A stretch of DNA of 64,000 nt from Mycoplana rhizolycopersici (lineage in GTDB: Bacteria > Pseudomonadota > Alphaproteobacteria > Rhizobiales > Rhizobiaceae): contig NZ_JABXYK010000016.1 in the NCBI RefSeq assembly GCF_013378445.1, positions 1-64,000 on the forward strand, in the 5' to 3' direction. Each line of letters starts with the position of its first letter. Positions within the stretch are counted from its first letter, which is position 1. Shown here piece by piece: positions 8,638 through 16,213 of this stretch. The translations under genes were made by a program, and so were the position numbers. The notes under the pieces are model-generated. The model ran no database searches. It was not told where the DNA came from and worked only from the letters and a program-made list of their open reading frames with translations.

Positions 8638-8764
8638 CAGACCCGGATGTTTGCGAGCACATTGGCAAAGAGCGTGAGCACGACGCCCGCTCCATTGTCA
8701 GATAATTCGAGCAGAAAATGCCGATGTTTGCGAGCAGAGGCGCTTATGTTGGCAAGCCGCTACA
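8589..8764. mobile_element. Right terminus of the tni-type transposon
   Basis: The element ends at 8764 with the inward-reading sequence TGTAGCGGCTTGCCAACA, the TGT...ACA ending usual for Tn7/Tn402/Tn552-like elements. The word GATGTTTGC(A/G)AGCA repeats at 8625-8640, 8645-8660 and 8722-8737, with a fourth degenerate copy near 8745-8758. These look like multiple transposase-binding sites. The terminus interrupts a LysR gene. Confidence 0.75.
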
Positions 8765-9419
8765 GATAGGCCGCGTAGAGTTCGTGACCATGATCCGCGC
8801 AGGTCCCATGCAAAGCATCCCGCATTTCGCAATTTAGTCGGTCAAGCATGTCAGTTTTAGCAAGAGTCGAAAGAGAAATCGCATCTAGTTCAGACAACGG
8901 GTGCGACTTTGACACCACTACCTTGTAGTCCTCATCATAGAGATGATCTATGCGATAGAGGTCTTCGCTGACCTTCTCTGCTGTGACGACAACGTCAAAT
9001 TCACCATCTCGCAACCCAGCAAGAAGCTCGGAGGATGACGCAACGATCAGTTCGATTTCGGCTTGCGGCGATCGTGTACGAGTACGCTCCAAAGCTGCCG
9101 AAATCCTGTTGTGGCCAATCGTTTCGCCAATACCGACAGAAATTGGAACCCGCTCCAAGCGCAAATGACGGACCGCCTCGGCCTTAGCCTGTCGCGTCTC
9201 ATCATGAACCGTCTGCAACCTTGGCTGCATGAGTTTTCCGAGTGCCGTAAGCCTGCATCCCGCACGGTCCCTGACAAACAGGTCACCTCCAAGCTCGTCT
9301 TCAAGTTTCTTGATCGCAGTCGTCAAGGAAGGTTGGGAGACATTGGAGGCACTGGCCGCATGGGTGAAGTTCCGGTGCTCGCAGACAGCGAGAAAATACC
9401 TGATCTGGTTCATTTCCAT
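8760..9419 (-). pseudogene. LysR-family regulator, C-terminus cut off by transposon
   Basis: The protein begins MEMNQIRYFLAVCEHRNFTH, a typical LysR winged HTH, and runs about 219 residues, against the usual 290-310. Its stop codon TAG at 8760-8762 is made by the transposon terminus itself (TGTAG), so the last third of the effector domain is lost. The start at 9419 is chosen because the family begins there and GGAG lies upstream; the longer frame to 9560 would run into the divergent gene. The missing 3' part should lie beyond the left transposon end. It probably once controlled the divergent gene at 9580. Confidence 0.85.
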
Positions 9420-9579
9420 CGCCGCATTCTCCGTCACATCTCGGTTCAGGTCATCAAAACAATTTCGATAGCTCATGTCTATCAAAGAATAGCATTTCGG
9501 AATTGGAGTCCGAAGCATCCGGCATGGGACAAGAGTGCATCGAGACCAAGCACGGTGCACTTCAGATCAGGAGACTACC

Positions 9580-10299
9580 ATGAAAATGCAAATCCTTCAG
9601 ACATGCGCCGCACTGGCTCTGATCACAACTTCTGCAACTGCTCAGGACAACCCAATGGAAAATCACACTGCCAGCTACATCGCCATGCCGGCCGCAGAAG
9701 GCCAGACCGCTGCCTTCGCGGAGTTTCTGGCTGGTGCCGCACCCATCGTGGGAGAAACAGAGCCGGGCACTGTACTTTGGTTTGCTTTGCAAGCCGACGA
9801 TACGCTCGCAATCTTTGACATCTTCGCAGATGAAGAAGCACGCGACGCTCACTTCTCAGGAGCGGTTGCTGCGGCTCTGAACCAAAACGCCGACGCGTTG
9901 GTCGACGGAGGATGGGACGACGGTGTTGTCGCGAATATCAACAACTCCGATGTCCTGTCGGCAAAGGCGCCGGTTGATCTCTACACGGCAACGACCGCAA
10001 CTTACATCAAGCTCGAAGCCGCTCCAGGTAAAGGCCCCGAATTGGCAGCCTTGCTGACCGCCGCCGGCCCCATCGTCGCAGATACCGAACCCAAGACATT
10101 GTTCTGGGCGGCGCTGCAGATTGACGAGAACAACTTCGCCATCTTCGACATCTTTGCCGACAACTCTGGCCGCGAAGCGCACTTTGCCGGACAAGTCGCC
10201 GGACTCTTGAATGAAAAGGCTTCAGAATTGGTCTCAGGCGGATGGGACGACGGTGTGGTGGCAAACATCCACAATTTCAACATCCTCGCTACCAAGTAA
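9580..10299 (+). CDS. Exported protein with two ABM-like repeats
   Basis: A signal peptide (about residues 1-21, ending in TSATAQ) precedes two tandem repeats of about 100 residues. Each has the pattern AxFxxFLxGAxPIVxxTEPxT, then LWFAL or FWAAL, then FxIFDIFAD and SGGWDDGVVANI. The fold pattern is that of antibiotic-biosynthesis-monooxygenase (ABM) dimeric barrels, here fused as a pair. The enzyme activity, if any, is unknown. The start at 9580 has AGGAG; the frame's earlier ATG at 9535 does not. It is divergent from the truncated LysR gene, an arrangement usual for a regulated target. Confidence 0.8.
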   Translation: MKMQILQTCAALALITTSATAQDNPMENHTASYIAMPAAEGQTAAFAEFLAGAAPIVGETEPGTVLWFALQADDTLAIFDIFADEEARDAHFSGAVAAALNQNADALVDGGWDDGVVANINNSDVLSAKAPVDLYTATTATYIKLEAAPGKGPELAALLTAAGPIVADTEPKTLFWAALQIDENNFAIFDIFADNSGREAHFAGQVAGLLNEKASELVSGGWDDGVVANIHNFNILATK

Positions 10300-10324
10300 T
10301 CTCGAGGTGACTTGAGAAAGAAGT

Positions 10325-10350
10325 GCCCGTTGCAACCCAACGGGCGCTTT
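10325..10350 (+). terminator. Intrinsic terminator-like hairpin
   Basis: GCCCGTTG (10325-10332) pairs with CAACGGGC (10338-10345) over a 5-base loop and is followed by a short T-rich stretch. It lies 26 bases after the ABM-like gene and would end its transcript. Confidence 0.75.
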
Positions 10351-10879
10351 GCTGTTTGAATTAGGTTCACGCCAAAGCGGCCGTTCGAGTAATCGCAGCG
10401 AAAGCCGCTCCGTCCGCTCTGCAGACCTCCATGTCGTCCAAGCCGAACTTCCGCCCTCCTCCCTATCAGGACGTTGCTGCCGAGCGAGGCGAACGGCTGC
10501 TTAGGGGAGCTTGGTTCCAAATCGGGAACGACCGGAATGACGGCGCAAAGCCGCCTGGCAGCTATAAGTCCCCAATGACCGCTTCGGGCCGAAAGCCGAC
10601 TTGATCTAACTCACTGAGAGGGGAGAAAGGCGCTCTGCCCTCTCTCCCCCACAAGCACTAAACCGGTCTCCCCATGCTTCGGCCTGCGGCCTGCAGCACC
10701 GGCCGCATTTCCCTGAAATCCGTCTCGGCCCTCCGGGTGGGTGATCCCCCTCCGGTTTAGCGCTTGTCCCCCTCTCTCCAGCTGTTCCGCACGAGCTCGG
10801 GAGCAGGAGCGGGGCTCCTGCCCTCCCTTCGATTTCGGGAGGTCAAGGAGTGATCGCTTGCGCTTGTTGAGAGGATAAG
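10351..10879. other. Non-coding gap with G/C-rich palindromes
   Basis: No supported gene. The right half is a G/C-rich mosaic of hairpins. It includes 10792-10823, a 32-base segment with the internal stem AGGAGC/GCTCCT whose exact inverse occurs at 50127-50158. The minus-strand frame here is low-complexity and lacks family resemblance. Confidence 0.6.
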
Positions 10880-11149
10880 ATGTCAGAGAACATTGAGCTG
10901 GAGACGAACCCGTCGTGGTCCTTGAAGACCGAACGTCACTTGGCGGCGATCCGCACCGCTGTTGCCGGACAAGAGGATCGGGAGACGGAGGCACGAATGG
11001 AAGTCATTAGGCACAAGCCTTCAGATCAGGAAGAAAGACGGCAGAAGCTCATCTACGTCGTTGCGTATTTGCTCGCCTCAAAAGAGGACCTTACGCCTGA
11101 GGAAGTGGAGCTTGTCCTTAGAGGCCCCACCTCGGTTCAAGGGCATTGA
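10880..11149 (+). CDS. Small plasmid protein, paralogue of the one at 47248
   Basis: An 89-residue charged protein of unknown function. Its C-terminal half (KPSDQEERRQKLIYVVAYLL, then KEDLTPEEVELVL) matches the C-terminal half of the protein at 47248-47625 (KYEPKSAGEASLKLAYLTSY, then KSTLTAREMKQLL), so both have one small helical domain. A GAGGATAAG precedes the ATG. It stands alone, convergent with the 11155-14423 operon. Two copies on one replicon suggest a role in plasmid regulation or transfer, but none is shown. Confidence 0.7.
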   Translation: MSENIELETNPSWSLKTERHLAAIRTAVAGQEDRETEARMEVIRHKPSDQEERRQKLIYVVAYLLASKEDLTPEEVELVLRGPTSVQGH

Positions 11150-11154
11150 AGGCG

Positions 11155-11577
11155 TCAGTAGTTGGTGGCAACCCATTCGCCGGATGCAGACTTGGCAAAT
11201 CCAATGACGCGATCGAGAGGAGCTGCGTTCGGATTCCTCTTGATGGCCGCAACGCATGATACGCCTGGACCGCTGGCGTTCTCGTCACACTCTCCCAAAG
11301 CAAGGGTTACATCGGCTTCACCGCGGCCGGTCCTCAGAGGATTGCGGGCATAAGCCTTGCGGTATGCGGCTAGGGCTTCCTCTTCTGTCGGTATTTCAAG
11401 CACAGGGGCCGGAGGTTCGGGAATTAGGGAGGGATTGGCTGCGATAAGGGCCGCGATCTCCGCATCAGTAGGGGCCCGGACAACCGGCTCTGGCTCCGGC
11501 ATGATGAGATAAGTACCTCCAGCACCGGCGAGAATGCCGATACCTGCGGCTGCTACGATGAGAATGTTGCTGTTCAT
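11155..11577 (-). CDS. Membrane-anchored hypothetical protein
   Basis: About 140 residues: one N-terminal membrane segment (NILIVAAAGIGILAGAGGTY), a proline- and glutamate-rich linker, and a C-terminal part with two cysteines (ALGECDENASGPGVSCVAAI) likely facing the periplasm. No family was recognised. It is the last gene of the minus-strand operon that starts at 14423 and is divergent from virB. A GTG at 11586 is an alternative start. Confidence 0.7.
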   Translation of the reverse strand: MNSNILIVAAAGIGILAGAGGTYLIMPEPEPVVRAPTDAEIAALIAANPSLIPEPPAPVLEIPTEEEALAAYRKAYARNPLRTGRGEADVTLALGECDENASGPGVSCVAAIKRNPNAAPLDRVIGFAKSASGEWVATNY

Positions 11578-11586
11578 GTCATCCAC

Positions 11587-12174
11587 TCAGTCATTCAGGT
11601 TGAACCAAGCGCGCTGCTTGACGCCCTTATCGTTCGGAATGTCGAAATAATAAGGATCTGCGCGGCGAGGGCGGGGCTGAGTGATCTGCACCATGCAGCC
11701 ATTGTCTCGGTTGAAAACATCATTGTCGTTGTTCTGGTTGATCTGCCGGATCGTGACACCCTTGCGCTCGTTTTCGCGCTTGTCACTAAATTGGGTACGG
11801 AAGGCGGCACGGTTGCTGCACTGGTTGACGGTCTTCGTGCACTGATCCTTGTCGTCTCGGCCCAAGAACGGCCGATCTCCATCGGTGCGGGAGGAAACGG
11901 CGGTCATGCCGGCAGGGCATTCCTCGTAAGGTTCATAGCCCGGTTTTCCGGCTTTTGCTTCATGGCAGATCGGCCAGGAGAAGCCGGGCTTCGCCATAGC
12001 TGATATGAGCCTTTTCATCGGGGGAACGCAGTAGGGGACGCCATGCCATGACGGGCTTTGTGAGGCTGCGCACAAGAGGATCTGGCAACCCCATGAGGCA
12101 TCCTCGGCCTTGGTAGATGCTGGAGAGATGGCAAGAGCCGCGAGACCGGCTGCGGCAAAAAACACTGGTTTCAT
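11587..12174 (-). CDS. Exported cysteine-rich hypothetical protein
   Basis: A 195-residue protein with a signal peptide (residues about 1-23) and eight or so cysteines in the mature part, so it is probably disulphide-bonded in the periplasm. Segments such as WGCQILLCAASQSPSWHGVP and YCVPPMKRLI resemble short exported proteins seen beside VirB systems in rhizobial plasmids, but no function is known. It lies between two membrane proteins of the same operon and follows the 12176 gene with one base between. Confidence 0.65.
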   Translation of the reverse strand: MKPVFFAAAGLAALAISPASTKAEDASWGCQILLCAASQSPSWHGVPYCVPPMKRLISAMAKPGFSWPICHEAKAGKPGYEPYEECPAGMTAVSSRTDGDRPFLGRDDKDQCTKTVNQCSNRAAFRTQFSDKRENERKGVTIRQINQNNDNDVFNRDNGCMVQITQPRPRRADPYYFDIPNDKGVKQRAWFNLND

Positions 12175-12175
12175 A

Positions 12176-12580
12176 TCAGGTGTCCCTCTTGATCAAAGCT
12201 GCTGAAATTGCCGGCTCGGAAAAAGGTCTTTCGAGCGGAGTCCTGTGCTGGATGCGTTCGCCTGCGGCGTAGATGACGGCCGAGATCAGCGCGAAGCACG
12301 CAAACCAGGAAATGCCGATGCGATAGAGCAGTGGCTGATTGGGAATGTCCCGAGAAACCGCGGCGAAGGCTAGGAGCCCGACCAGGTAGCTGTCGAAGGA
12401 CAAGTGACGCTTGTCGTGGAAAGCCAGCGACAGGATGAGAAGGAAGGCCGCTAGTAGCGCGTGGATCCACCAGAGTCTCTGCGCCGGGATTATGAGGGCG
12501 ATCGAGAGGGAGATGGCAAGCAGCAAGCCAGCCAAGGGATCCGTTGCGAGAGAGGTCGCAATATGTGCGATGTCTGGCAA
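12176..12580 (-). CDS. Multi-pass membrane protein, unknown
   Basis: A 134-residue hydrophobic protein with about four membrane segments (near 17-32, 36-52, 64-75 and 87-107). It starts at a TTG directly after the stop of the nuclease-fold gene upstream, so it is translated by coupling. No family was recognised. Its place in the operon divergent from virB suggests a role in the envelope during transfer. Confidence 0.65.
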   Translation of the reverse strand: MPDIAHIATSLATDPLAGLLLAISLSIALIIPAQRLWWIHALLAAFLLILSLAFHDKRHLSFDSYLVGLLAFAAVSRDIPNQPLLYRIGISWFACFALISAVIYAAGERIQHRTPLERPFSEPAISAALIKRDT

Positions 12581-13285
12581 CTATCGGTCTGTCCTCTTCG
12601 GCTTGTTTCGCGCATCAGCAAAAGGAGGAGAGATCTCGCTTTTCCTCTCGGCCAATAGATTGAAGTCGGCGATCGGATGCCGATCTAGCGTCTTGTCGAC
12701 GGCTTTGCGGCGCCATTCGTTCATGTCCAACACGTAGGTTCCCCACATCCCATACCGGGCGGCCATCGCGTTGGTCTGATAGGCGTAATATTGGGCGTTG
12801 ATGTAAGGGGAATCGAGACGAGCCCAACCGACGCGCAGCATTTCGGCGGCGAGATCCACACCGTTAGTCGTGCATTGTGCGACGGGTATCCCATCGTTCG
12901 CGTAGGCCAGACCGACGCAAGTCGTGGGTCTGTTTCCGACAGTCCTTTTCAGCCAGGCCTTGGCGAAGGGACCGCATGGAACGGGGGCTGGAGCCTGTTG
13001 CTTGTCGCGGTTGGTCCACTTTGGGTTCAAAGCCCATTGAGGAAGCTCACAGGTGTCGATGCCAGCCAACCTTACTTTATAGCCATTGCCAAGCGTGCCG
13101 AACCATAGCGTTCGGCCGTCGAGAACGGTTACCGGGCCTTTGAACGTCGGCAACCGAACAGCAGCAGCAACGGGAGGCGCAGCCTGACCGCGTAGGGCGT
13201 GCCAGTTCTGATAGATCGGATCGGCGGCAAACGCCGGCAGGGCCAAAGAGCTTGCGGCGATAGCAACGATAAGGCGGTTTCTCAT
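12581..13285 (-). CDS. Exported thermonuclease-fold protein 1 (catalytic residues kept)
   Basis: A signal peptide (1-20) is followed by a staphylococcal-nuclease-like OB fold of a 234-residue protein. The signature KVRLAGIDTCELPQ keeps the arginine, aspartate and glutamate used for catalysis and calcium binding. AEMLRVGWARL and YGMWG mark the C-terminal part. It could degrade DNA or RNA in the periplasm or bind it. It overlaps its upstream neighbour by ATGA. Together with the next two genes it forms three related reading frames in tandem. Confidence 0.8.
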   Translation of the reverse strand: MRNRLIVAIAASSLALPAFAADPIYQNWHALRGQAAPPVAAAVRLPTFKGPVTVLDGRTLWFGTLGNGYKVRLAGIDTCELPQWALNPKWTNRDKQQAPAPVPCGPFAKAWLKRTVGNRPTTCVGLAYANDGIPVAQCTTNGVDLAAEMLRVGWARLDSPYINAQYYAYQTNAMAARYGMWGTYVLDMNEWRRKAVDKTLDRHPIADFNLLAERKSEISPPFADARNKPKRTDR

Positions 13286-13818
13286 GGCTGGGCGCTCCTC
13301 GATCGCTGGTTCGCCTCACGACTAAGCAGGATGGAAGGGTGCTGAACGTCGGAGAATTGCCAAAGGCCGGCCTTCTTTTGCTGAGCAAGCTGCTCGGCTA
13401 TGGCGTAGGGGGCATGATAAGGGAGACCATCGGTCTTCAAGGCGGCGAATGCATAGCCGCTTGTCACCATGATCTGCGCGAGGTCGAGCCTTTGACTGCC
13501 AACCGTGGCGTAACAAACGACATATGAGATGCCGTTAAGCTTCGCCACGGGGGCACAGATCGGTTTGGTGTCCTTGATGTAGGCAGCCAACATCGCAAGC
13601 GATGCCTCGCCGCAATCCTTCTTGTTGCCCTGACCGTCCGTGTAGGCAGTGCCGCGCAAACAGGACTGGATGCCATAGAGACGAAACCGTTCTCCGTTCG
13701 AAATCCAGGTGTCCCCCGTTTCCAAGGTAATGCCGGGAGCAAGATCGAAGTACCCTTCAGGTGCGGCATTGGCTGCAAAGGGCAGTAGAGTCGCGACGAG
13801 TGCAGCAGCAAGCTTCAT
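13282..13818 (-). CDS. Exported thermonuclease-fold protein 2 (catalytic residues lost)
   Basis: About 178 residues: signal peptide MKLAAALVATLLPFAANA, then a nuclease-like fold. At the signature it reads RLYGIQSCLRG: the aspartate and glutamate of the active enzyme are replaced by Q and L, so it is probably not a nuclease. Late motifs (AQIMVTSGYAFA, KKAGLWQF) match the other two copies. The start at 13818 gives a proper signal peptide and an ATGA overlap with the upstream gene. A binding or structural role is possible. Confidence 0.75.
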   Translation of the reverse strand: MKLAAALVATLLPFAANAAPEGYFDLAPGITLETGDTWISNGERFRLYGIQSCLRGTAYTDGQGNKKDCGEASLAMLAAYIKDTKPICAPVAKLNGISYVVCYATVGSQRLDLAQIMVTSGYAFAALKTDGLPYHAPYAIAEQLAQQKKAGLWQFSDVQHPSILLSREANQRSRSAQP

Positions 13819-14423
13819 TGCGCCTTCACCCGAGGATCTGCCCACATGCCGTAGGAACCCTTCTGGCCGATTTCCTGAGCTTCCGTGAGATCAGGACGTT
13901 CGAATGAACCATCGGCTTTCTTAGTCAGGCGAACCGCTCCCAACGACAGAAGCTGCTCCTCAAGATTATCGACCGTGTCCATTGCTCCAGGATAGTTATA
14001 GTAGCCGTAGCAAGTGACATCCTGAACGGGGGCTGTCTGCTCGCTGATGAAGGCCCTGCAGAACAGAACCTTGGGACTTTGCAGCATCGTTTGGAGCTGC
14101 TGCGTACCAAACTCCTCGCAAGTCCCGGAATAGTCCTCCGCACGATTGACCAGATCGCCGCTGCAGGGCTGAACGCCGTACAGGTGCAAGGTGGTCCCTT
14201 CATCGACACGGAAGTCGGTAGCCGAGACGGCCTTGAAGCCATTGGCCGTGGCGAAGCCTTTGCGATCAGCGACTTTGCCGGTCCCGTCATAATACTCAAT
14301 GACGAGAACCGTCTTGCCCGGCGCTGCCAGCGACCGGATGTAGTCCTTGTTTACGGGAGATGCCGCGAGAGCCTGTGTTGCTATCACGCAACTTGAGAGC
14401 GCGGTAATGATGGTCCGTATCAT
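13815..14423 (-). CDS. Exported thermonuclease-fold protein 3 (catalytic residues lost)
   Basis: A 202-residue protein with signal peptide (1-20). The nuclease signature is LHLYGVQPCSGD, lacking the arginine, aspartate and glutamate; KGSYGMWADPRV marks the C-terminal part. It is the first gene of the operon divergent from virB1, and the 155-bp space between them holds shared control signals. Two inactive and one possibly active copy in a row suggest duplication followed by change of role. Confidence 0.72.
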   Translation of the reverse strand: MIRTIITALSSCVIATQALAASPVNKDYIRSLAAPGKTVLVIEYYDGTGKVADRKGFATANGFKAVSATDFRVDEGTTLHLYGVQPCSGDLVNRAEDYSGTCEEFGTQQLQTMLQSPKVLFCRAFISEQTAPVQDVTCYGYYNYPGAMDTVDNLEEQLLSLGAVRLTKKADGSFERPDLTEAQEIGQKGSYGMWADPRVKAQ

Positions 14424-14578
14424 GTTCTAGCCCTAACCATCTGCTGTGCGGTCGCTGCCCTGAAAAGGGCTTTTCCACCGATTGGAAAACTTGTAAGTCT
14501 GCGCCAAATCGGTATCATGCAAACGCTAACTTAATCGGTTTTTGTGGCGATCACAACACCGTTTGCTCAGGCGGAACG
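14424..14578. promoter_or_regulatory. Divergent control region between the SNase-like operon and virB1
   Basis: It holds an inverted repeat TTTTCCA-N5-TGGAAAA (14471-14489) and the word TGCGCCAAATCGG (14500-14512). The same 13 bases recur at 33054-33066 upstream of an XRE regulator. It is the natural place for the virB promoter and the promoter of the minus-strand operon. Core promoter elements were not assigned. Confidence 0.55.
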
Positions 14579-15553
14579 ATGGAAAAAAGGGCTAGATACA
14601 AGGGCTATCGAGGCGGTTTTGCCTTGGTCGGCACAACCTTGTCTGCGTTGGTCGCGGCGCATCAAACCTATGCGCAAGATGCACATAAGTTCGCCGAAAA
14701 ACCCAGCATTTACAACGGTTCTGTGACAGATCAACACACGGATTTAGCAACGAATTTTGAAGATCGTTGGCGTGGCACATCGTCAACAGGGCAGGAGTTC
14801 GTTCTGGGAAGCGATGGCGTTGTGTCGAAAGAAAACAATACTGACTCTGCCTCACATTCGGAAACCTTCACTCCAGACTCAAAATATAATATTGGCGCAG
14901 ATATCAACGCATATTTCCACGTTTCTGATGCCGAACCAGCATCTATCACTGCCTCGCGACCGACCGGTTCAGTTGCCTCACTTGGTCGAAATCCCCAAAA
15001 ATCAGGGGGTCATTTCACAACCAACGAGTGCGGCCCTTCTCCTCTGGATCCGAACGCAATCAAGGCTTTGGTTGCGGAAACCGCGCGGCGCCACGGTGTG
15101 GACGAAGGGTTCGCAGTAGCCATTGCCTGGGCGGAAAGCCGGTTCGATCAGGATCGGAATTCCCCGAAAGGGGCGCGCGGACCGATGCAGCTTATCCCCG
15201 AAACGGCGGCACGCTTCGGTGTTCAGGACATTTGCGATCCCGCTCAAAACATCGAGGGCGGGATGAAGTACCTGCGCTTCCTGCTCGATGAGTTTCAGAA
15301 CCCGCTTCTGGTCGCAGCCGCTTACAACAGCGGGGAGGGTCGCATCTACGAATATGGCGGCGTGCCGCCATTCCAAGAAACCGTCGGCTATGTCGCAAAG
15401 GTCGTGAATTTCCAGCTTGGCCTACCGATGCCAACCGGCAAACGGAAGGCGAGCGGGATCGTCCGAGACATGGCGGCAAAGAACACCAGCGATGCCGGAG
15501 TCATCGCTGTGGAGAAGACCGGCAAGTTCGTCGGCGGCGTGATGCATTTTTAA
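14579..15553 (+). CDS. virB1: VirB1-like lytic transglycosylase
   Basis: This enzyme opens peptidoglycan for assembly of the secretion channel. After an N-terminal signal region (about 1-33) and a long variable linker, the SLT domain begins near residue 155, with the catalytic glutamate in WAESRFDQD, then KGARGPMQLIPETA and AAAYNSGEGRI. AGGCGGAACG precedes the ATG. It heads the virB operon and is followed by virB2 after 10 bases. Confidence 0.88.
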   Translation: MEKRARYKGYRGGFALVGTTLSALVAAHQTYAQDAHKFAEKPSIYNGSVTDQHTDLATNFEDRWRGTSSTGQEFVLGSDGVVSKENNTDSASHSETFTPDSKYNIGADINAYFHVSDAEPASITASRPTGSVASLGRNPQKSGGHFTTNECGPSPLDPNAIKALVAETARRHGVDEGFAVAIAWAESRFDQDRNSPKGARGPMQLIPETAARFGVQDICDPAQNIEGGMKYLRFLLDEFQNPLLVAAAYNSGEGRIYEYGGVPPFQETVGYVAKVVNFQLGLPMPTGKRKASGIVRDMAAKNTSDAGVIAVEKTGKFVGGVMHF

Positions 15554-15563
15554 GGAGAGAACT

Positions 15564-15911
15564 ATGAAGAACGTCGTTTCCCGGCATTCCGGGGCATTGA
15601 AGGCAGTAGCCGTCATTGGCTTGGTGGCAGCCCTGCAAGTTGCTGGCGCTGATCAAGCGCTTGCACAGGCTAGCGGTGGCGGCGGCGGTGCATTCGCCCC
15701 TCTTCAGACAGCCGTGCAGATGATCGTTGACTTCATCACCGGCCCCTTCGGACGTCTGATGGCAATCATCGCCGTGATTGGCCTCGGCTTCCTTGCCTTT
15801 GCCGGCAGGCTTTCGTGGTTCACGGCCGGAGCCGTCGTCATTGGCATCGGTCTCGTGTTCGGCGCCCCTGCCATCGTTGACCAGATGATTTCGTCGGTAG
15901 GCGGCGGCTGA
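15564..15911 (+). CDS. virB2: VirB2-like pilin
   Basis: This is the T-pilus/conjugative pilus subunit. It is 115 residues long with a long leader (cleavage likely after ADQALAQA near residue 37), a glycine-rich start of the mature part and two hydrophobic helices. It overlaps virB3 by one base. AAGGAGAG gives a strong ribosome-binding site. Confidence 0.9.
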   Translation: MKNVVSRHSGALKAVAVIGLVAALQVAGADQALAQASGGGGGAFAPLQTAVQMIVDFITGPFGRLMAIIAVIGLGFLAFAGRLSWFTAGAVVIGIGLVFGAPAIVDQMISSVGGG

Positions 15912-16210
15912 TGAGCGATTTTCAGGACGAGAAGCCAGCTTTGACGCCGTTGGTGATCGGCTTGACCCGCTCTCCGACGCTATGGGGCGTGCCCTACATG
16001 GCGGTCGTCCTGATCATCGGCGTGACAATCATTGGGTGGCTGGTGACGAACCATCTGGCGGCACTGCTGATCGCGCCAGCCGCCTACCTTGTCCTTTTCT
16101 CGCTTTGTGCCTGGGACAGCAAGATTCTCGACGTCCTGCAGGTCACGTCCCGCAAGACGCCAAGGACCCCCAACAAGCGCTTTTGGGGCACCAACTCATA
16201 CGGACCATAG
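15911..16210 (+). CDS. virB3: VirB3-like channel protein
   Basis: A 99-residue inner-membrane protein with a hydrophobic pair near residues 27-65 and the family-like start PLVIGLTRSPTLWGVPY. It works with the VirB4 ATPase, encoded three bases downstream. Confidence 0.88.
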   Translation: MSDFQDEKPALTPLVIGLTRSPTLWGVPYMAVVLIIGVTIIGWLVTNHLAALLIAPAAYLVLFSLCAWDSKILDVLQVTSRKTPRTPNKRFWGTNSYGP

Positions 16211-16213
16211 TAG

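Noticed and set aside
10611-10994. 127-residue minus-strand frame
   Set aside because: It runs through G/C-rich hairpins and overlaps the better-supported gene at 10880.
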